64,000 bases of DNA from assembly GCF_905147045.1 (NCBI RefSeq), contig NC_065898.1, positions 7,688,001 to 7,752,000 of the forward strand. Direction: 5' to 3'. The stretch comes from Nymphalis io (lineage: Eukaryota; Arthropoda; Insecta; Lepidoptera; Nymphalidae). Below, piece by piece: positions 36,480-51,400 of this stretch (the stretch's first letter is position 1; every line of letters starts with the position of its first letter). The notes beneath the pieces were generated by a model, which worked only from the letters and a program-made list of their open reading frames with translations, was not told the DNA's origin and did no database searches. Position numbers and translations under genes: made by a program.

Positions 36480-39400
36480 TATAAACGTTTTATGTAGAAT
36501 CTAATTCCAGCCGTGCGAAGCCGAATCAGGTAGTAAGTTTAAACATTTAAAAAGGATAGTAAAACTTGTTTAGACTTAATTATACATTCCAGAAATAAAT
36601 AATATCATAAGAGAACTAAGTATAAAAGTCATACTTATTCCTTAAAGATATTTCTTTCAGCACACACAAAGAGGAGAATTCAATTTGACAAAAAAGTAAA
36701 AGATGAATAATACAAATGCAATAAATAAATATTGAAATTAATTTTATATACTATATACGTAATATAAGAAAAAACCATATAATATCATAGTTGCAAAAAA
36801 TTAAGACATCTGTGAATATTACAACTGAGAATGTATTATTATATATATTATTATTTGCTTTAAAAAAAAAACGACTTCCCGTATTAATCAATGTCACAAG
36901 ACAAAAGAATTGTAGTCAATAAGATTACTTATTGTGTAACGATGTATCTTTAGTCTTTCTTATATACATAAATGTTCAAATAACATTTACTTGGAGATTT
37001 TTTTTTATATTTAGTATTTGTTCTATTGAATGTGACATTTCTGCAATAATTTAAAGTATTCCCTCACTAATAATTAGTCGCTGTTACAAATATAAAATCG
37101 ATTTACCGTAGAGTATACAGATATATCCTAAAATTCAGTTCATTTAAGTATTTTTGTAGTTTCTACTCCAAACCTGCTCTAGATTTCTACCAATAACAAA
37201 ATGCAATAAATATTTAAAGGAAATAAATGTCAGCCAAGTCATAGGGACTGCTGATAGAGGTGAAAACTCGAAACTGTTAAATATGTTTATCCAATTTCCA
37301 CATCTATAGGCACTCGAAGTAATAATTCTATCCTTTTTTTATTATATAGCTTTTTATTCATCAAAATACACAGTTTGTCACAAACTCGATACAAAATATT
37401 AATACAGCTGAATTTAAGTAAATAATACTTAAATACACTTGTATTATTTGTATATACTGTTAGTATTTACATAAATTTCAATCATTGTTATCCTCATTAA
37501 TTTCCACAAATCCTTAAATTATTTCTACATTTAACGATTTTATTATATTCTAGAAAACATACGATGGGCATAAGCATGTCGGTGAGGCGAAGGCATGAGT
37601 CTATCCCTTTTTTTATTATATAGGTATGCCCATAGACATTGGCATTGTAAGAAATATTAATCATCGCTTACATCGCTAATGCGCCACCAATCTTGGGAAC
37701 TAAGATGTTATGTCCTTTTATCTCACTCAACAGCGCAACAGATCAAAAGAAGATTTCACATAAAAAAAGTTAAAGGAAAAAATACAATTAGCACGTGTAT
37801 ACATTTGGAACATGTCAAATTCATCTATTATACATTATCATGTCATTTAGGTTAAAGATTTAATAATAAAACTATATCGTTTTAATGTATTTAAAATTGA
37901 TTTTATATGCTGGCGTGCGTTTTAGCACGCATCAAATTCTAAACGTTTCAAGAACGGATGAATTTTAAATTTTAGTCATGCAACTGTCATATTATTTGCC
38001 GTGTTTGTTCAATACTATATTTTGATAAAAATAAATAATACATAAGGTTACCTACCTTAGCTTACCTAAGTACATAGAATTGTTTTCCGAGTATATTTTT
38101 TAAAACGACGTATTTATCACATGTATGTCAATTAATATTAATTATAATATTAATGATCTCAGTCAATATCACAATAGCGTTTACAGTCACCTACGTGTTT
38201 CGAAGAAAAAACGTGGACTTTAGATACCTTTAAATAAACAAAAAGACTAATTATTTGCATTTTCTTCGCTCATCGGGCAAGTAAAGGAAAAATCTTTGTG
38301 TTTTTCATGAATTATTATACAATCGCCCTTTAACATAATACTTGTAATAATATTTGTGGTTTATAATACACCTAATAATTTTACCTCGTGTTTAACATAA
38401 AAAAATATTGTCAAGTAATATACATGATTTCTGTTTGATACCATAATTATATACATTTTAAATCCTTGTAACTTGGAATAACAATATTATAAGTAATATT
38501 TACAATTGTTATATTATAGCTTAATTAATAATATATAGTGCATGTATATATAGTTCGTATAAAATTTTTCTATAAAATAAAGTCCAGTTATTTATCTAAT
38601 TATGCCGAAAAACTAGTTTACAGACGATTTATTATAATATACGTTTAGAACTTGTTTTATATCACACAAGTAAATAATCTCAATAGTTTTTATACGAATT
38701 AATTTACACAATGCACGGAATTATATATTATACGCAGATATTATGTTTGCTAAATGGAATTTATATGATACTTTGTTTTTTATTTACATAATAATTATTT
38801 CCATTGAGGTCTTAAATAGATAATTACATACAGGGAAATCAAAATATATTACTTAGCACACAAATCATAATCGTGTGAAAAGATGGTCCCGTTGAATGGC
38901 TATTTCAATCTTCTGTACAGACCCTGTGCGAAATTCACTTGGTGTTGGCTTTGTGCAAGCCCATCTTGGTAGGTAGTTACTGCCCAATCTTCATATATAC
39001 CGCCCAACGGCTTTACTTAATATAGTTGTGTTCCACTTGGAAGGGATATTGAGTCGGTGGAATTACAGGCTAAGGGACATAACATCTCAGTTCTCAAGGT
39101 GGTGTATTGGCGATTTAAGAAATGTTTAATAAGAAATATTATACAGGGCCAATGTCTAATGTCTAAAAAATTAACAGACTCTCCTATCAGCAGTCCTGTC
39201 AGGAGTGGAGACAATAGGCCTGGGGCATGTTTTATAAGGATTACTCACACTATTACTCCAAAGTCTGTGTTATAATGCAAACGGATTATTAGCCAATGAT
39301 ATCGTTATTAGTTACAGTTTATTGCAATACAAAAACTTGTTTCAGAAGTAGATTAGTATAAAATAAAATTCTCCAAGGTTATATGAATTAGTCAAGGAAC

Positions 39401-42400
39401 ACACAGCAGTATAAATATGATACGAAAATTAAAACATTAAACGAAAACAATTAACGTATAATTTCCGTATATATAATATTTTTGAAATGGAATATTGCAA
39501 TTAAATTAAAGTTAATCTATTGAGGTCGTATTCGGTATTACTCATAAAGATCAGGGAAAACTGGTTCAAATTGTCCATCAATCCAATGTGTAACTAAAGT
39601 TAGATTCAAGCGAGCAAATAAATCACTAGTTATATTATAGGTACTTTGTAGATTATGATACGAGTATGTATATACATACTTCTTTATCTTCTTTTATTAA
39701 TATGAACATGCAAAATATGGCGTAAGAATGCCGGATTAATCATAAACTGACTTGAACTAACGGCCTCGTTGACCAATAGGTTCAGATCACCGTCTCTAAG
39801 GAAGTCATTAAAGGGTCATTTTTCTGTAGTGTTTACACTCACGTACCTCAGTAAGCACATAAAGCCGTTGGTCCCGTGCCCTGAACTCTTTCCTGGTCGT
39901 GCCGGATTTGCCGTCTCATAAGATTATGAGAGTGAAGGAGTGAACAAACAGAAAGTAGTGAGACATCCACAGGCCCATTTCCAATTTTGTGTTTAGAAAT
40001 ATAAGTTAGTATTGCTGAGTAATTACAATATAAGATACATTGTCTAATCCTAATCAAATAATTAATACTCAATTAAATAATCTAATTGGTTTAGAGACAA
40101 GGGTTTTTCATTATTGTATGAATTTATGTAATTTTGCAATTTATACTTATAAAATCGTTTATCTTATATATCGGAACGGACAGATGTTCTGATTTCGTGA
40201 CGGACGGATAGTGTTACACAAAAGACATTTTTTTAAAAAAATATGCAATAATCAGACGTCAAATGTGACGCGTATTTATTCCTATTCTAAGGTATTCAAA
40301 ATTAATAAACTGAATATCGTCTCACACAACAAGGAAAATTATTATTGAATGTAATTTTTTTTAAAAATCAATCTTATATTTTTTATATATTTAACACATT
40401 ATTTTTAATTGTGAAAAAATAAACCAGCATTTTCCTTATAAAAGTTACCCAACTGGTGATTATATGTTGTCAAGATGCCATCATTTTTTATGATGTAGAT
40501 GAAGTTTTAGTTTCTTTAGTAACCCAAGAATTTAATTTGCATTTAAATAATTTTTATAGTGTTTTCCTGATTTCGAATTTAATTTAAATAATCAAAACTC
40601 ATTGTATTATTTAATAAATATTTATTATTCATTTTATATGTTTCTTTATTATATTTTCATTGTAAATTGACGTCTGACTATTGCATATTTTTTTATGAAA
40701 AATGTCTTTTTTATTTACTTGTAATTTAAAAAAAAATTTAAAAGGCTTAAAACGTTGCCTGAAAATTGCACGTCGCAACTAATGCATTTCTACATTGTTA
40801 TTTATATTTTAGTTTTTGTTTTGGAGTCCAATAAATTCTTAAAAAAAAACAGTGCAAATTTTATGAAAATTTGAATAGTTATTTTAAGTTGCCTTTCTTA
40901 TAAACGTACATAGGTCACTTGAGGACCTTCAAAAAGTTATTGACGTAGGACTTCAGTCGCAAAAACTGTAATCTTTTGTTTACAATTTAGCTAGTAGGTA
41001 TACATACGTCGAATCTTGCATAAAATAAGAAGTAAAAAAAAAATAAAAAATAAGGTGAAACTAAAATACTACCGAAGATTTGTGACTAGAAATATCTTTG
41101 AAAAACCTGAATTCTTTATTTGTCACTTTATTGTTAAAGCTGTTTAACACCAAACTAGGCACACAAATATAAATATTTCACAGTCATAAGTGCATGTAGG
41201 TAATATACTATTTACCATTTTGGAATTTCACCAGCTATATGAATGATTATTATTTAAGCGCGTGTTGCTATTTGCGAATTGAGAGAAAGCCGGCTCGTAA
41301 GTGAACGAAACTCTCTGTATACATTTTGTCTATTTCGACATTTGTGTCATCTCTAAAACGACCATAAAATTCACATACATATATTACTGTCAACTATAGA
41401 AATCATTTATTCGCAAAATAACATTTTGAATATTTAAAAGACTTGTAGATAATATTTAACAAAATCTTTAAAGAAAATAATTACCGTTTTGCTATCTTTT
41501 ATTTTTTAATAGATAAGACTGGTTTTTATGTTTAACGAATGGTTATTTTACCGATTGTTTTGTAGGTCTGAGTAACGAGCTATTAATGTTGTCCTTATAA
41601 GTAACATATATTCTTATTTATTACGCCTCATAGATAATTCTACCATCCGTAAAATGAATCGTTTACGAACGTTAGACTACATTTATAAGTGACAAGACAA
41701 CGCATAGCATAAACTATGATACATTTGGAAGCAACCTTCGTTTTGTAATATAATTCCTTTCCGTTTATTAAGGTTTTTGAGCGATGCACAAATACACACT
41801 TTTAGTCTGACTCATGTTCGCACTGAGACAAAAAATATTTAAAGCAAACAAGTGACAAATACTAAAGTATTTCCGCTTTTTCATATTTATTATTGTTATA
41901 TATCTTTAATTACGCATGTACAATAATGACACCAGGAAATAATTGACTCTATATATGTATAATAAAATCCAGATATATATGTATAAACAGACACAAATTA
42001 TGCACTAGCTTATTCCCTCACACAATATCCTTGTATTTCTTCCGGTTCAACCAAGGTAAGTGTGTATGAACTAAGTAAGAAGTAATATCTTGTAACTTGT
42101 GCCGGACAAGTGTATTCAGTCATTTATAAAATATTAAGAAATAAAAATTCTAAATATAAGTCACAACAATTAATGTACGAAGTAAATAGTGAAATATGAT
42201 CCCGTAAATGTGGGCAAAGACCCAAAGAAGGCTTGAAGCTTATACCACCGAACTTCTCAACTCAAGATCATATTAAATATAAGATATGCTGTACGTACAC
42301 ACCTATAGAAGAGAATGGCATATATTCATATATTGTTCAATATCTATAATGTCATTACGATAAGTTGATGGTGTTAAATTCTAATCCATATAAAAACCAA

Positions 42401-45400
42401 ATATATAAAAGTAGTAACAGCCTGTAAATGTCCCACTGCTGGGCTAAGGCCTCCTCTCCCTTTTGAGGAGAAGGTTTGGAGCTTATTCCACCACGCTGCT
42501 CCAATGCGGGTTGGTGATTTTTATATAATATATAAAAACAATATATCTATTAAAATGTCTGTAGTCACATAGATGTAATTACAGTCATTATTTCGTTTCG
42601 CTCCATGCGCTAGGTTATATCCTGTATTATTGTAAGATTTTTAAACCGAAGCTACGATGACGTCGGATAAACATGTACATGCTAGTAATTTAGCCAACAT
42701 CCGTGCATAAGATATACTGGGATTACTAACTTGTCACATTAATATAATACAACTCTAGTGTTATTTATTATTGAAATTGTTTTTTTTTTCTGTAGATAAA
42801 CGTAAAACAAAAAATTATTTATTCAAAAATATTCTGTTGTGTTTTTATCGAAAAAATTATTGAAGCGAAATGAAATCACATATATATATATATAATACAC
42901 CAGCCTCAATTCTAAACAGAGTTCATTGACCCTTATGTTTGACAATGGTAAATGAAGAAAATGATTGTTGTTTGCTCGCAAAATTTTTACTATTGTCTCA
43001 ACACAGTAAATCATATATTTCAAAACTGTTAATAATAATGTCTTCCAGACGCTTTCGGCCACGGCGGCCAATCTCAAGAGATATTATAGTGCACAAGTCT
43101 AAGTCGCAAACACAGGTACACTCTCTTTTCCCTAACTCTCATAATCCGATGGGACAACAATCCGACACGACCAGAAAGAGTTCAGGCGCAGGACTAACGG
43201 TTTTACGTGCTTTCCGAAGCACAGGACTGTACACACTTCCAACTTCCAGACTCCGGGCTGCTACTGAGAATTTTCTGACAGAAACCCCAATAACTTTGAC
43301 TGGCCCAACCTGGGATTTAACCCAGGGCCACCGGGTCTGCGGTCTTACATCTAGCCACTATACCAACGAGGCAGTTAAAACTGTTACACATGTACCAAAT
43401 CTCTAGGAAGATTTTTTATCGCAATTTGTAGATATCCGATTGTAATGTAATTGAATTTACGGTACATACCGACATTGGACCGAGATACTGTTAGTTTCAC
43501 GTCTTGAAATACTATAAAAAATTGCAAAGCATTTTTTGCTATTACTAAACCTACGTGTCTGTCTGTTTGTCTACTAAATGACTGTATTTTATGACCAAAT
43601 TTTCACTAAGAATGTGTACGGCTGCTATGAAAAATAATAATTACCAAAAAAATGTTGAAGGCCGGAGTGCGAAACGCACTTGAACGATTATAAAGATAGA
43701 AATAAGTACTACTACATATTACTTATACTTATGTAATATGTAAGTAATATGTATTATACGGTACTAATATATGGTTTTATATATATTAAAATTGATAAAT
43801 AATAAGTAAATCATTTTCACAATAAACCTACAACTACGGATACTATTAAAAATACAGAAATTCTTATTTAGGTATACCTTTTATTGCGATGTATTCATAA
43901 TTTCTGCTACATCATTTAATATTTTTTATTATTTTATCGTGTAAACTTAGTATAAAGATAAATTAATTTTATTTTTTCTACTCGAGTAAATCCGCAATTA
44001 AAGTAGTTAAAAGTTGTTATACAATAGGTATTGAGTCGCATTATTAATTAGTATAGCGAACTTTATATTAAAGATGGTTTGCTGTATTTCTCTGATACTT
44101 GCTATCGTGAAGCTAATTAGCACGTTGGGTGACGAAAATTTGTAAAAGATACCTGTTGTAGGTTCCGAATGATGTTGAATTTTTCGGTGAGTTTTTTGTT
44201 GTCAATAACGTGGGTATTCTTTTTTAATTTAAACCTTCATGGCGCGAGCCCACAAAATTTATAACTGGAAACAATAGGTAGGTATTTATAAAAATTACCT
44301 TAATCATTTATTTTATAATATAAAAGCAAAATTAAGGTTTCCTCTTGTATATTTTCCTCTGAAGGTTTTTTTAACGTAGGAAGCTGTTGTTATAAACAAA
44401 TTAATTTATTTTCGTTTGTTTTTACTTACTTATGAAATTTTGTCCTAGAACCGTATTATTGTGGTGATTCAAGGTAAACTGGATTCCGGTAATTCGTGTA
44501 GTGTGTAATTGAATCGAGTACTTACTTTCAAGTGTACTCGGTCAAGAGTAAAAAGCACAGATTATAACAAAAATGCCACAACATAAAAATAAAAAATGAA
44601 GATATTTGATTTATTTCTTACGAGTCTTTTTAATACCATTCGTTAATTAAAATATAGATATTCCTCATATCCTTTTATATGGCTATTTGAAGAACTAAAA
44701 GGTGATAAAAAATACAGTTTAATGAAAGTGCTAAAAGCCACGGCAGTACAATTAAACTTACCTTTATGGTTGAGTGTTTATCGTCGCAATTATGTATAAA
44801 TACTTCAGAACAAAAGATTCTGCGATAAATACTTGAATCGATACAAATAAAAAAACACATATATTGATTATAAAATACAAAAAGTTATATATGTACCAAT
44901 TGACATATATCGCAGTGTTTTTTTATAGAATAGGAAGGCGGACGAGCATATGGGCCATCTGAAGGTAAGTGGTCACCAACGCCCTTGTGCCTGTAATTAC
45001 ACTGGCTCACTTACCCTTCAAACCGGAACACAACAATACCAAGTACTGCTGTTTTGCGGTAGAATATCTGATGAGTGGGTGGTACCTACCTAGACGAGCT
45101 TGCACAAAGCTCTACCACCAGTAATGTTATGTTAATAGTTTTATGTTGTTATCATATCAAATTAATACATTTTGCTTTCTAACAGTTATAGCAGTAACTA
45201 TAATATAAAATATATAAAGTAATTATATTAAAGTCACTAAGACAACTTCTTTTTTTGTGCTTAAATTAAAATACCGTTTACTTGCTTTGCGTTTGCTTAT
45301 TTATAATTCCTTGATTTAAAGAATAATTCTGCGAAACATTAGAAAGTATTTATAGACAATACTAATATCCTGTCAATATATCGTGTAATCCCATCCACAC

Positions 45401-48400
45401 AAGTACTATGTATATTTTGCTGTACTCTATATACATTTCAAAAATAAATTAATACATCCTCAAATACTACGCCTAAAATTCATTCATTCTCGATTTAAGC
45501 CCAACTCAATTATCATTACTGGCATTCGATATGTAGTAATAAACATTAAATACTGTTATATTTAACTATATATATCGTTAAATATATATATCGTACGTCT
45601 ACAAAACTGTTTATACTATTAGAGAATCATTATCGTATTGTATTATGTATTATATTGTTGGTGCTTTTTTTTTCAGAATCGTGCAGAATTTTCTAATCCG
45701 ATTGACAAGCTACTTTCAAATTGATTGCTTATGATTACTTTCATACACACAGGCTTATATGATTAATATGTTCATGTGGCTGATGCCTCGTTCTTATAGT
45801 GGCTAGCTAATAAGTCCGTAGTTCCCGTGGTCTGGGTACAGGCCCCGGTTCAGGCTAATAAAAAGTTATTGGACCTTATTTCCAAAATTGTTTTTGTAAA
45901 ACTATAAGTTACATACCAAAGATACGAGTAAGTCGGAGAAAGAAGTGCTTTATTGCCTATACGAATATTAATAAGAGAAAATATATTTTTTGTTTGTCTT
46001 AACATAATTAGTATTCATTTCTAGTGACTTAATATATGATTTATGAAATATTAATGATACAAACATCTGCGCACTAACAAAAGAATCTGCGAATATTAAA
46101 TATGCATTCGCTATTTTGTTTTTATTCTAGGAAACAGGAGTATCATCTTCAATTAAATATCCATGTACATATTATTAACGGATAAAAACCGGTTAGACTA
46201 GCCGGTTGGCGTGGTTGGTAGATGCTTGCCTTTCACGCCGAAGGTTGTGAGTTCGATTCCCACCCAGGACAGATATTTGTGTGCATGAAGATGTCTGTTT
46301 GTCCTGAGTATGAGTGTAATTATCTATATAAGTATGTATTTACAAAAGAAAAATAGTATATGTAGTATAATAGTTGTCTGGTTTTCATGGTACAAGCTCT
46401 ATACAAGCTCAATTTGGGGCCGTGTCTGGAAAATGTCCCAGGATATTATTATTTATTATTATAAAAACATCTAACCTTAAAAACAAATATTATTTTTTAC
46501 GCTTTGAAATTTTAAATAATGCCTTATAACATATTGTTTTTTCTTTGAACTGAGGCGAGTCATTGAGAAAAGAAAAAGGATAGTAAAAATGTTTTTGATT
46601 ATAAAGTTGGATTCTATAAACTATACTTACTCAAACAATATAATCGTAACTATCTATAGCCGTTGGCTTATAACGTTGCCGTTACTATAATTCAACTTCG
46701 TAATGAAAAATACCGTTAGTTCGTATTACGAAGAAAACAGAGAGAAAACTTTGGTGAACATACAGTTTAAAAAAAACTTAAAGTATTTATATGGTTTTTA
46801 CTAAACGTAAGGTATTTATTTGGTTTTGACACTTTTTAATGAATTTTCATCTTTATTATTATAAACGTTAAAAACACGATTTTATATACAAATAATTGGT
46901 AATTCAAAAAAAAAAAAAACAGTTTTTAAATATTAATTTGTATTAATAATTATTTAAAATTGTCTGATACTTATAGTAGATGCGGTAGATGAAACTAAAT
47001 ACGATACCATTTCCTTATCACTTTTCGTAATAAAAAAAAATTATGGATGGACCCTGTTTACCTCTAATCACCATTAATAGATTTTTTATCTTGGACCATC
47101 TTTGGTGGCGGTGCATTGATAATGTACGATGTGGCTATTATAATAATAATTCACTAATAAAATATACGTACTAAACCAAGTGCAACTAAAATAGTACTAA
47201 AATATAAAAACTAAAATATACATAGTGTGATACATAATAAATTTAAATAAATAGTAAAATATACAGTATTCCGTCGTATGATAAATACGAAAGGCAACGA
47301 AAAAAACGAAAAGAACGCGGATGGCCAGATATAAAGTACATAAGTTTAGTGTTTCCAGGAAATACCGATTTACTCAATCCTAATTAAGAAAAAACATTTA
47401 TAAATGACGGATCCATTTTCAAAGTCCGAGGTTTATATTGTAGGTATTGCGTATTTAAAGCATAAGCTAACAATCTGAATTACATTTTTTATCATATTTT
47501 AGTAGCGTAAATTTTTAAATAGTTTTATAAAAAAAAAATTGTAAATTATTTTTATCTTTTATTTGGACGTCTTATTTCCTGCTAGTTTTATCATATTCAC
47601 GTTAATTTGTTTATCGTAGTAGCAATTCAAACATTCAAAGATATATAATTTTATTCATTTCCTATACTTACTACTTAAAATACTAGATTATATAAAAACT
47701 ATATGATTAATATTATATATGTATATAAAATTTGTTCACTTATTTATAAAATAATGCTGCAAAGTTTACAAACGGCCATTGTTTAATACCCAATAGATTT
47801 GCTTATAAGCGACATTTGACTGGATTAAATATGGTTGGCATGATACCCCATGGAAGTTGGGGTGTTTATCGCAATTTTAAACATGACTTCTTAATTCTAT
47901 AAACTAAGATCCTTATGAGAGCTTATGCAATAGTGCTAAAATTATATAATTGCTTGTATTTCATTATTTTCATTGACAATTTTCTGGTAAAATTCAGGCT
48001 GTTAGATTTTGATTTTATTTTAGAATTTTATTTTTCGTTAAAAGATTCGTTGAAGGTCATTTTAAACATTTAGTTTAGTTGAACTTGGTTTAAATTGCTC
48101 TGTTGTCATGAGACCGGCTTCTTTATAGCGTTTTGTTATAGTGGTTTTTATTTTGTTTTTTTTTTCTGATTATTTGATGGAGAAAAAAATATCAAATGCT
48201 CTAGTAACACATTTAAAATGATATGATGAAGAAACAAACTTATTATAGATTAGTTTCATTCGAATAATGAAATATTTTTTCAGGTATGAAATATAGATGA
48301 ATAAAATATAACTAATAATAATCCTCCAGACCGATTCAGGAGATATTATTGTGCACAAGTGTGTGCGCAAGCACAGATGCACTCTCTATTCCCTAACTCT

Positions 48401-51400
48401 CATAATCCGATGGGACGGCTATCCGACACGACGGGAAAGTTCAGGCGCATGACCAATGGCCTTATGTGCTTTTCGAGGCACGGGAGTGTACACACTTCCA
48501 ACTTCCGACTCCGGGCTGCCACTCAAAATTTTCTGACAGAAAAACCCAATAACTCTTTATTCGCCCGACCTGGGAATTGAACCCAGAACCTCCGGGTCTG
48601 CCTCCTTTCATCAAGCCAATAGACCAACGAGTCAGTCAAAAAAAAATTATATATATATATATTAAAGATTGAATGACATTTTTATTTACGTTGGAACCAT
48701 GCCCGTAAACTATGAAATCCTACATAACATAACAACTATTATATATTATTGTCTGATATAATCAATTTCTTGTTCTAGGGTTAGAAGACACTGAAAAACT
48801 AGTCAAGGGGTTGGGCGGAAAGTGTTTCGGATACGTAGTAGATCTCGCCAGCAAGGATGACATCTACCAGGTCGCAAAGAAAGTCGAGAAGGAAGTTGGC
48901 AGGGTAAGTAAACGTATAAGAGGTTTCATTATGAAGATATGAGTATCCACTGTACACTTTTGTTTATTCACGTCAAATTGTGTGTGATTGTACTATCAGA
49001 AACATTTAATGACCAAAAAGTTTTCAATACATTGTAGTTTTATTTTATACAAATAAGTTGTATTATGTTAAATCCAATTTTTCATATTTCTATTTATTAT
49101 TTACAATATTGAAAAAAAACTAATATATGTAAAAACCGGTTTATTCAAATAGTGAAGTAAATTCAATTATATAATAGAGGATTGATATTGCACTTTGACA
49201 ACATTTTAAACAAATTAGGAATTAAATTTTCGAACAATATTATTTCAAGAGTAAGCTTAAAAATAATATAATCACGCAAAGCAAAAATTCTGTCTGAAAA
49301 TAATTATACTTAAATTACCTGATATGTATGACCTTATCGAGTAATACATTTTTTTAATTTTACATTATCTGCGACTAATGTATCATGCATTAATGGGTTT
49401 CTTAATTTAATCTTCTTTCTTATTATGTGTAATGAATGTGTTCGATATGTTTTAACAAAAAAAAAATCTATGACAAGTTTTACTTTTGTTATTTATTGTA
49501 TTTGTATCTCCACAGGCAGAGGTGTTATTAGTGTATATTTTCAAATTTCTTGGTGTATCTAATCTTTAATTTATTTTATTGTTATTTCATGCCTGTTTGT
49601 TTATTACCAGGCAGCGTCAATATACAATCATATATATCATAATAAAAATATGTATAAGTTTTATTATAGTATGTATTAGGTACATCATAATTTTAATTTA
49701 TATTACATCAAAAAAATACCGCCTGAACAAGAAATGATTAACAGATTTTTCTAGATTTTTCCTTGATCAATATTATGATAAAGTCATCGTTCTTATAACA
49801 TGTTAACAATTTATTTTTTAAGAATAAAATAAAATGGAAAAAATGTTTAATGCGGTCATTACCTCTCAATTTTATCATACATACGAAAAATAATTTATTA
49901 TATTTTTAAATCATTCACATTTTTAAGCAAAAAAACGTATTTCTCGACATGTTATCTCGAATGGCGTATTATACTACCTTTAACCCAACTTTAGAAACTT
50001 TAACTTATATACCTACCTATTACCTCCCAGGAATGACTTAATACCTAATAATACATGCAACTTTCATTATATTGTCTTTCGAATATTATTCTTTAGTTGA
50101 TATTAAAATTATTTTCGTTTTACTTTAGGTTACATTACTTATCAACAATGCTGGAGTAGTGTCAGGCCAATATCTGCTAGACACGCCGGACTACCTCATA
50201 CAAAGAACGTTTGACGTCAACATCTTGGCGCATTTCTGGGTATGTTTTAATATTTCATACACAAAGAAAAATGATTTTATATAACAAAGCCGCGTTGGCC
50301 TAGTGGCAAGAACATGTGACTTTTAATCAAGGATTGCGGATTCAAGCCCAGACAACCACTATTTAATTTTAACTTGGTTTATTTGTGTTTATAATTTATC
50401 AACTGGTGGTAGAGCTTTGTGCAAGCTCGTCTGGGTAGGTACCACCCACTCATCAGATATTCTACCGCAAAACAGCAGTACTTGGTATTGTTGTGTTCCG
50501 GTTTGAAGGGTGAGTGAGCCAGTGTAATTACAGGCACAAGGGACATAACATCTTAGTTCCCTAAGTTGGTGGCATCGCATTGGCGATGTAAGCGATGATT
50601 ATTTCTTACAATACCAATGTCTATGGGCGTTGGTGACCACTTACCAGGTGTCCCATATGCCGTCATATCGTCCGCCTCCTATTCTATAAAAAACCAAATA
50701 CATCTTGTGCTTGACGGTGAAGGAAGCATCTTGAGGAAATCTGCATGTGTCGGATGTAGTTCTGTAACTTATTCATCCAGCAGAATCAATCATTAATCTC
50801 CAAGCCTTGTAATCAAGAGAAGACTATTGCCCAGTGGTGGGACTTTTGACACTGTAGCAAGAAAATATCGAAACCGATTCAATTATAGTTTGATTCATAA
50901 CTCATTTTCCGTAATATATGGAATATTAACATAAACATAAAATAAGTTAATCTGGTTATTTCGAAATTGATATAAAATGTAATCAATGAAAATGAAGGTT
51001 TAAGTGTTACATTACAGAATTCATATTTGGTTAGTGTCGAATAATCATTTTATTTTGTAATTATAATGAAGGCCCTACTGAAGTTTTATTTTTATATATA
51101 AATACATGTCTAGAATTTATTAATGTACTTATAATGCATTTGTAGTCTGAACTTATAAGTATTAATGATATCAAGACCCGTGATGACACAGTGGACACAC
51201 AAATAAAACGAAAATCCACCGTTGATTATTTTAGTCATTAATATTTATTGATTCTTATTTACGAAATTTCTGATTACTTTAATTTTGTTGATAATTATCT
51301 GACTGCTTTTTGTCGGACATTGGTTTACATTTATTTTTTAAAATATATAATAATATTTTATTATTATTGTTTTAATTTAGAGACTATTAAATGAAAAACC

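Noticed and set aside
42939..43406. 155-codon open frame
   Set aside because: It lies almost wholly on the antisense strand of a full-length family-A SINE, and similar frames recur at other SINE copies.
45560..45600. ATATATATCGTTAAATATATATATCGT, possible palindromic regulatory site
   Set aside because: Simple AT-rich near-repeat of a kind expected often at this base composition.
46198..46270. Possible tRNA gene
   Set aside because: Boxes A and B are good, but the acceptor stem does not close and a SINE body and tail follow; it is a SINE head.
48359..48580. 73-codon open frame resembling the one at 42939
   Set aside because: The resemblance is due to both being antisense to family-A SINEs, not to a gene family.
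50389..50580. - strand open frame (RELRCYVPCACNYTGSL...) also present at 24183-24377
   Set aside because: Both are the antisense strand of family-C repeats.
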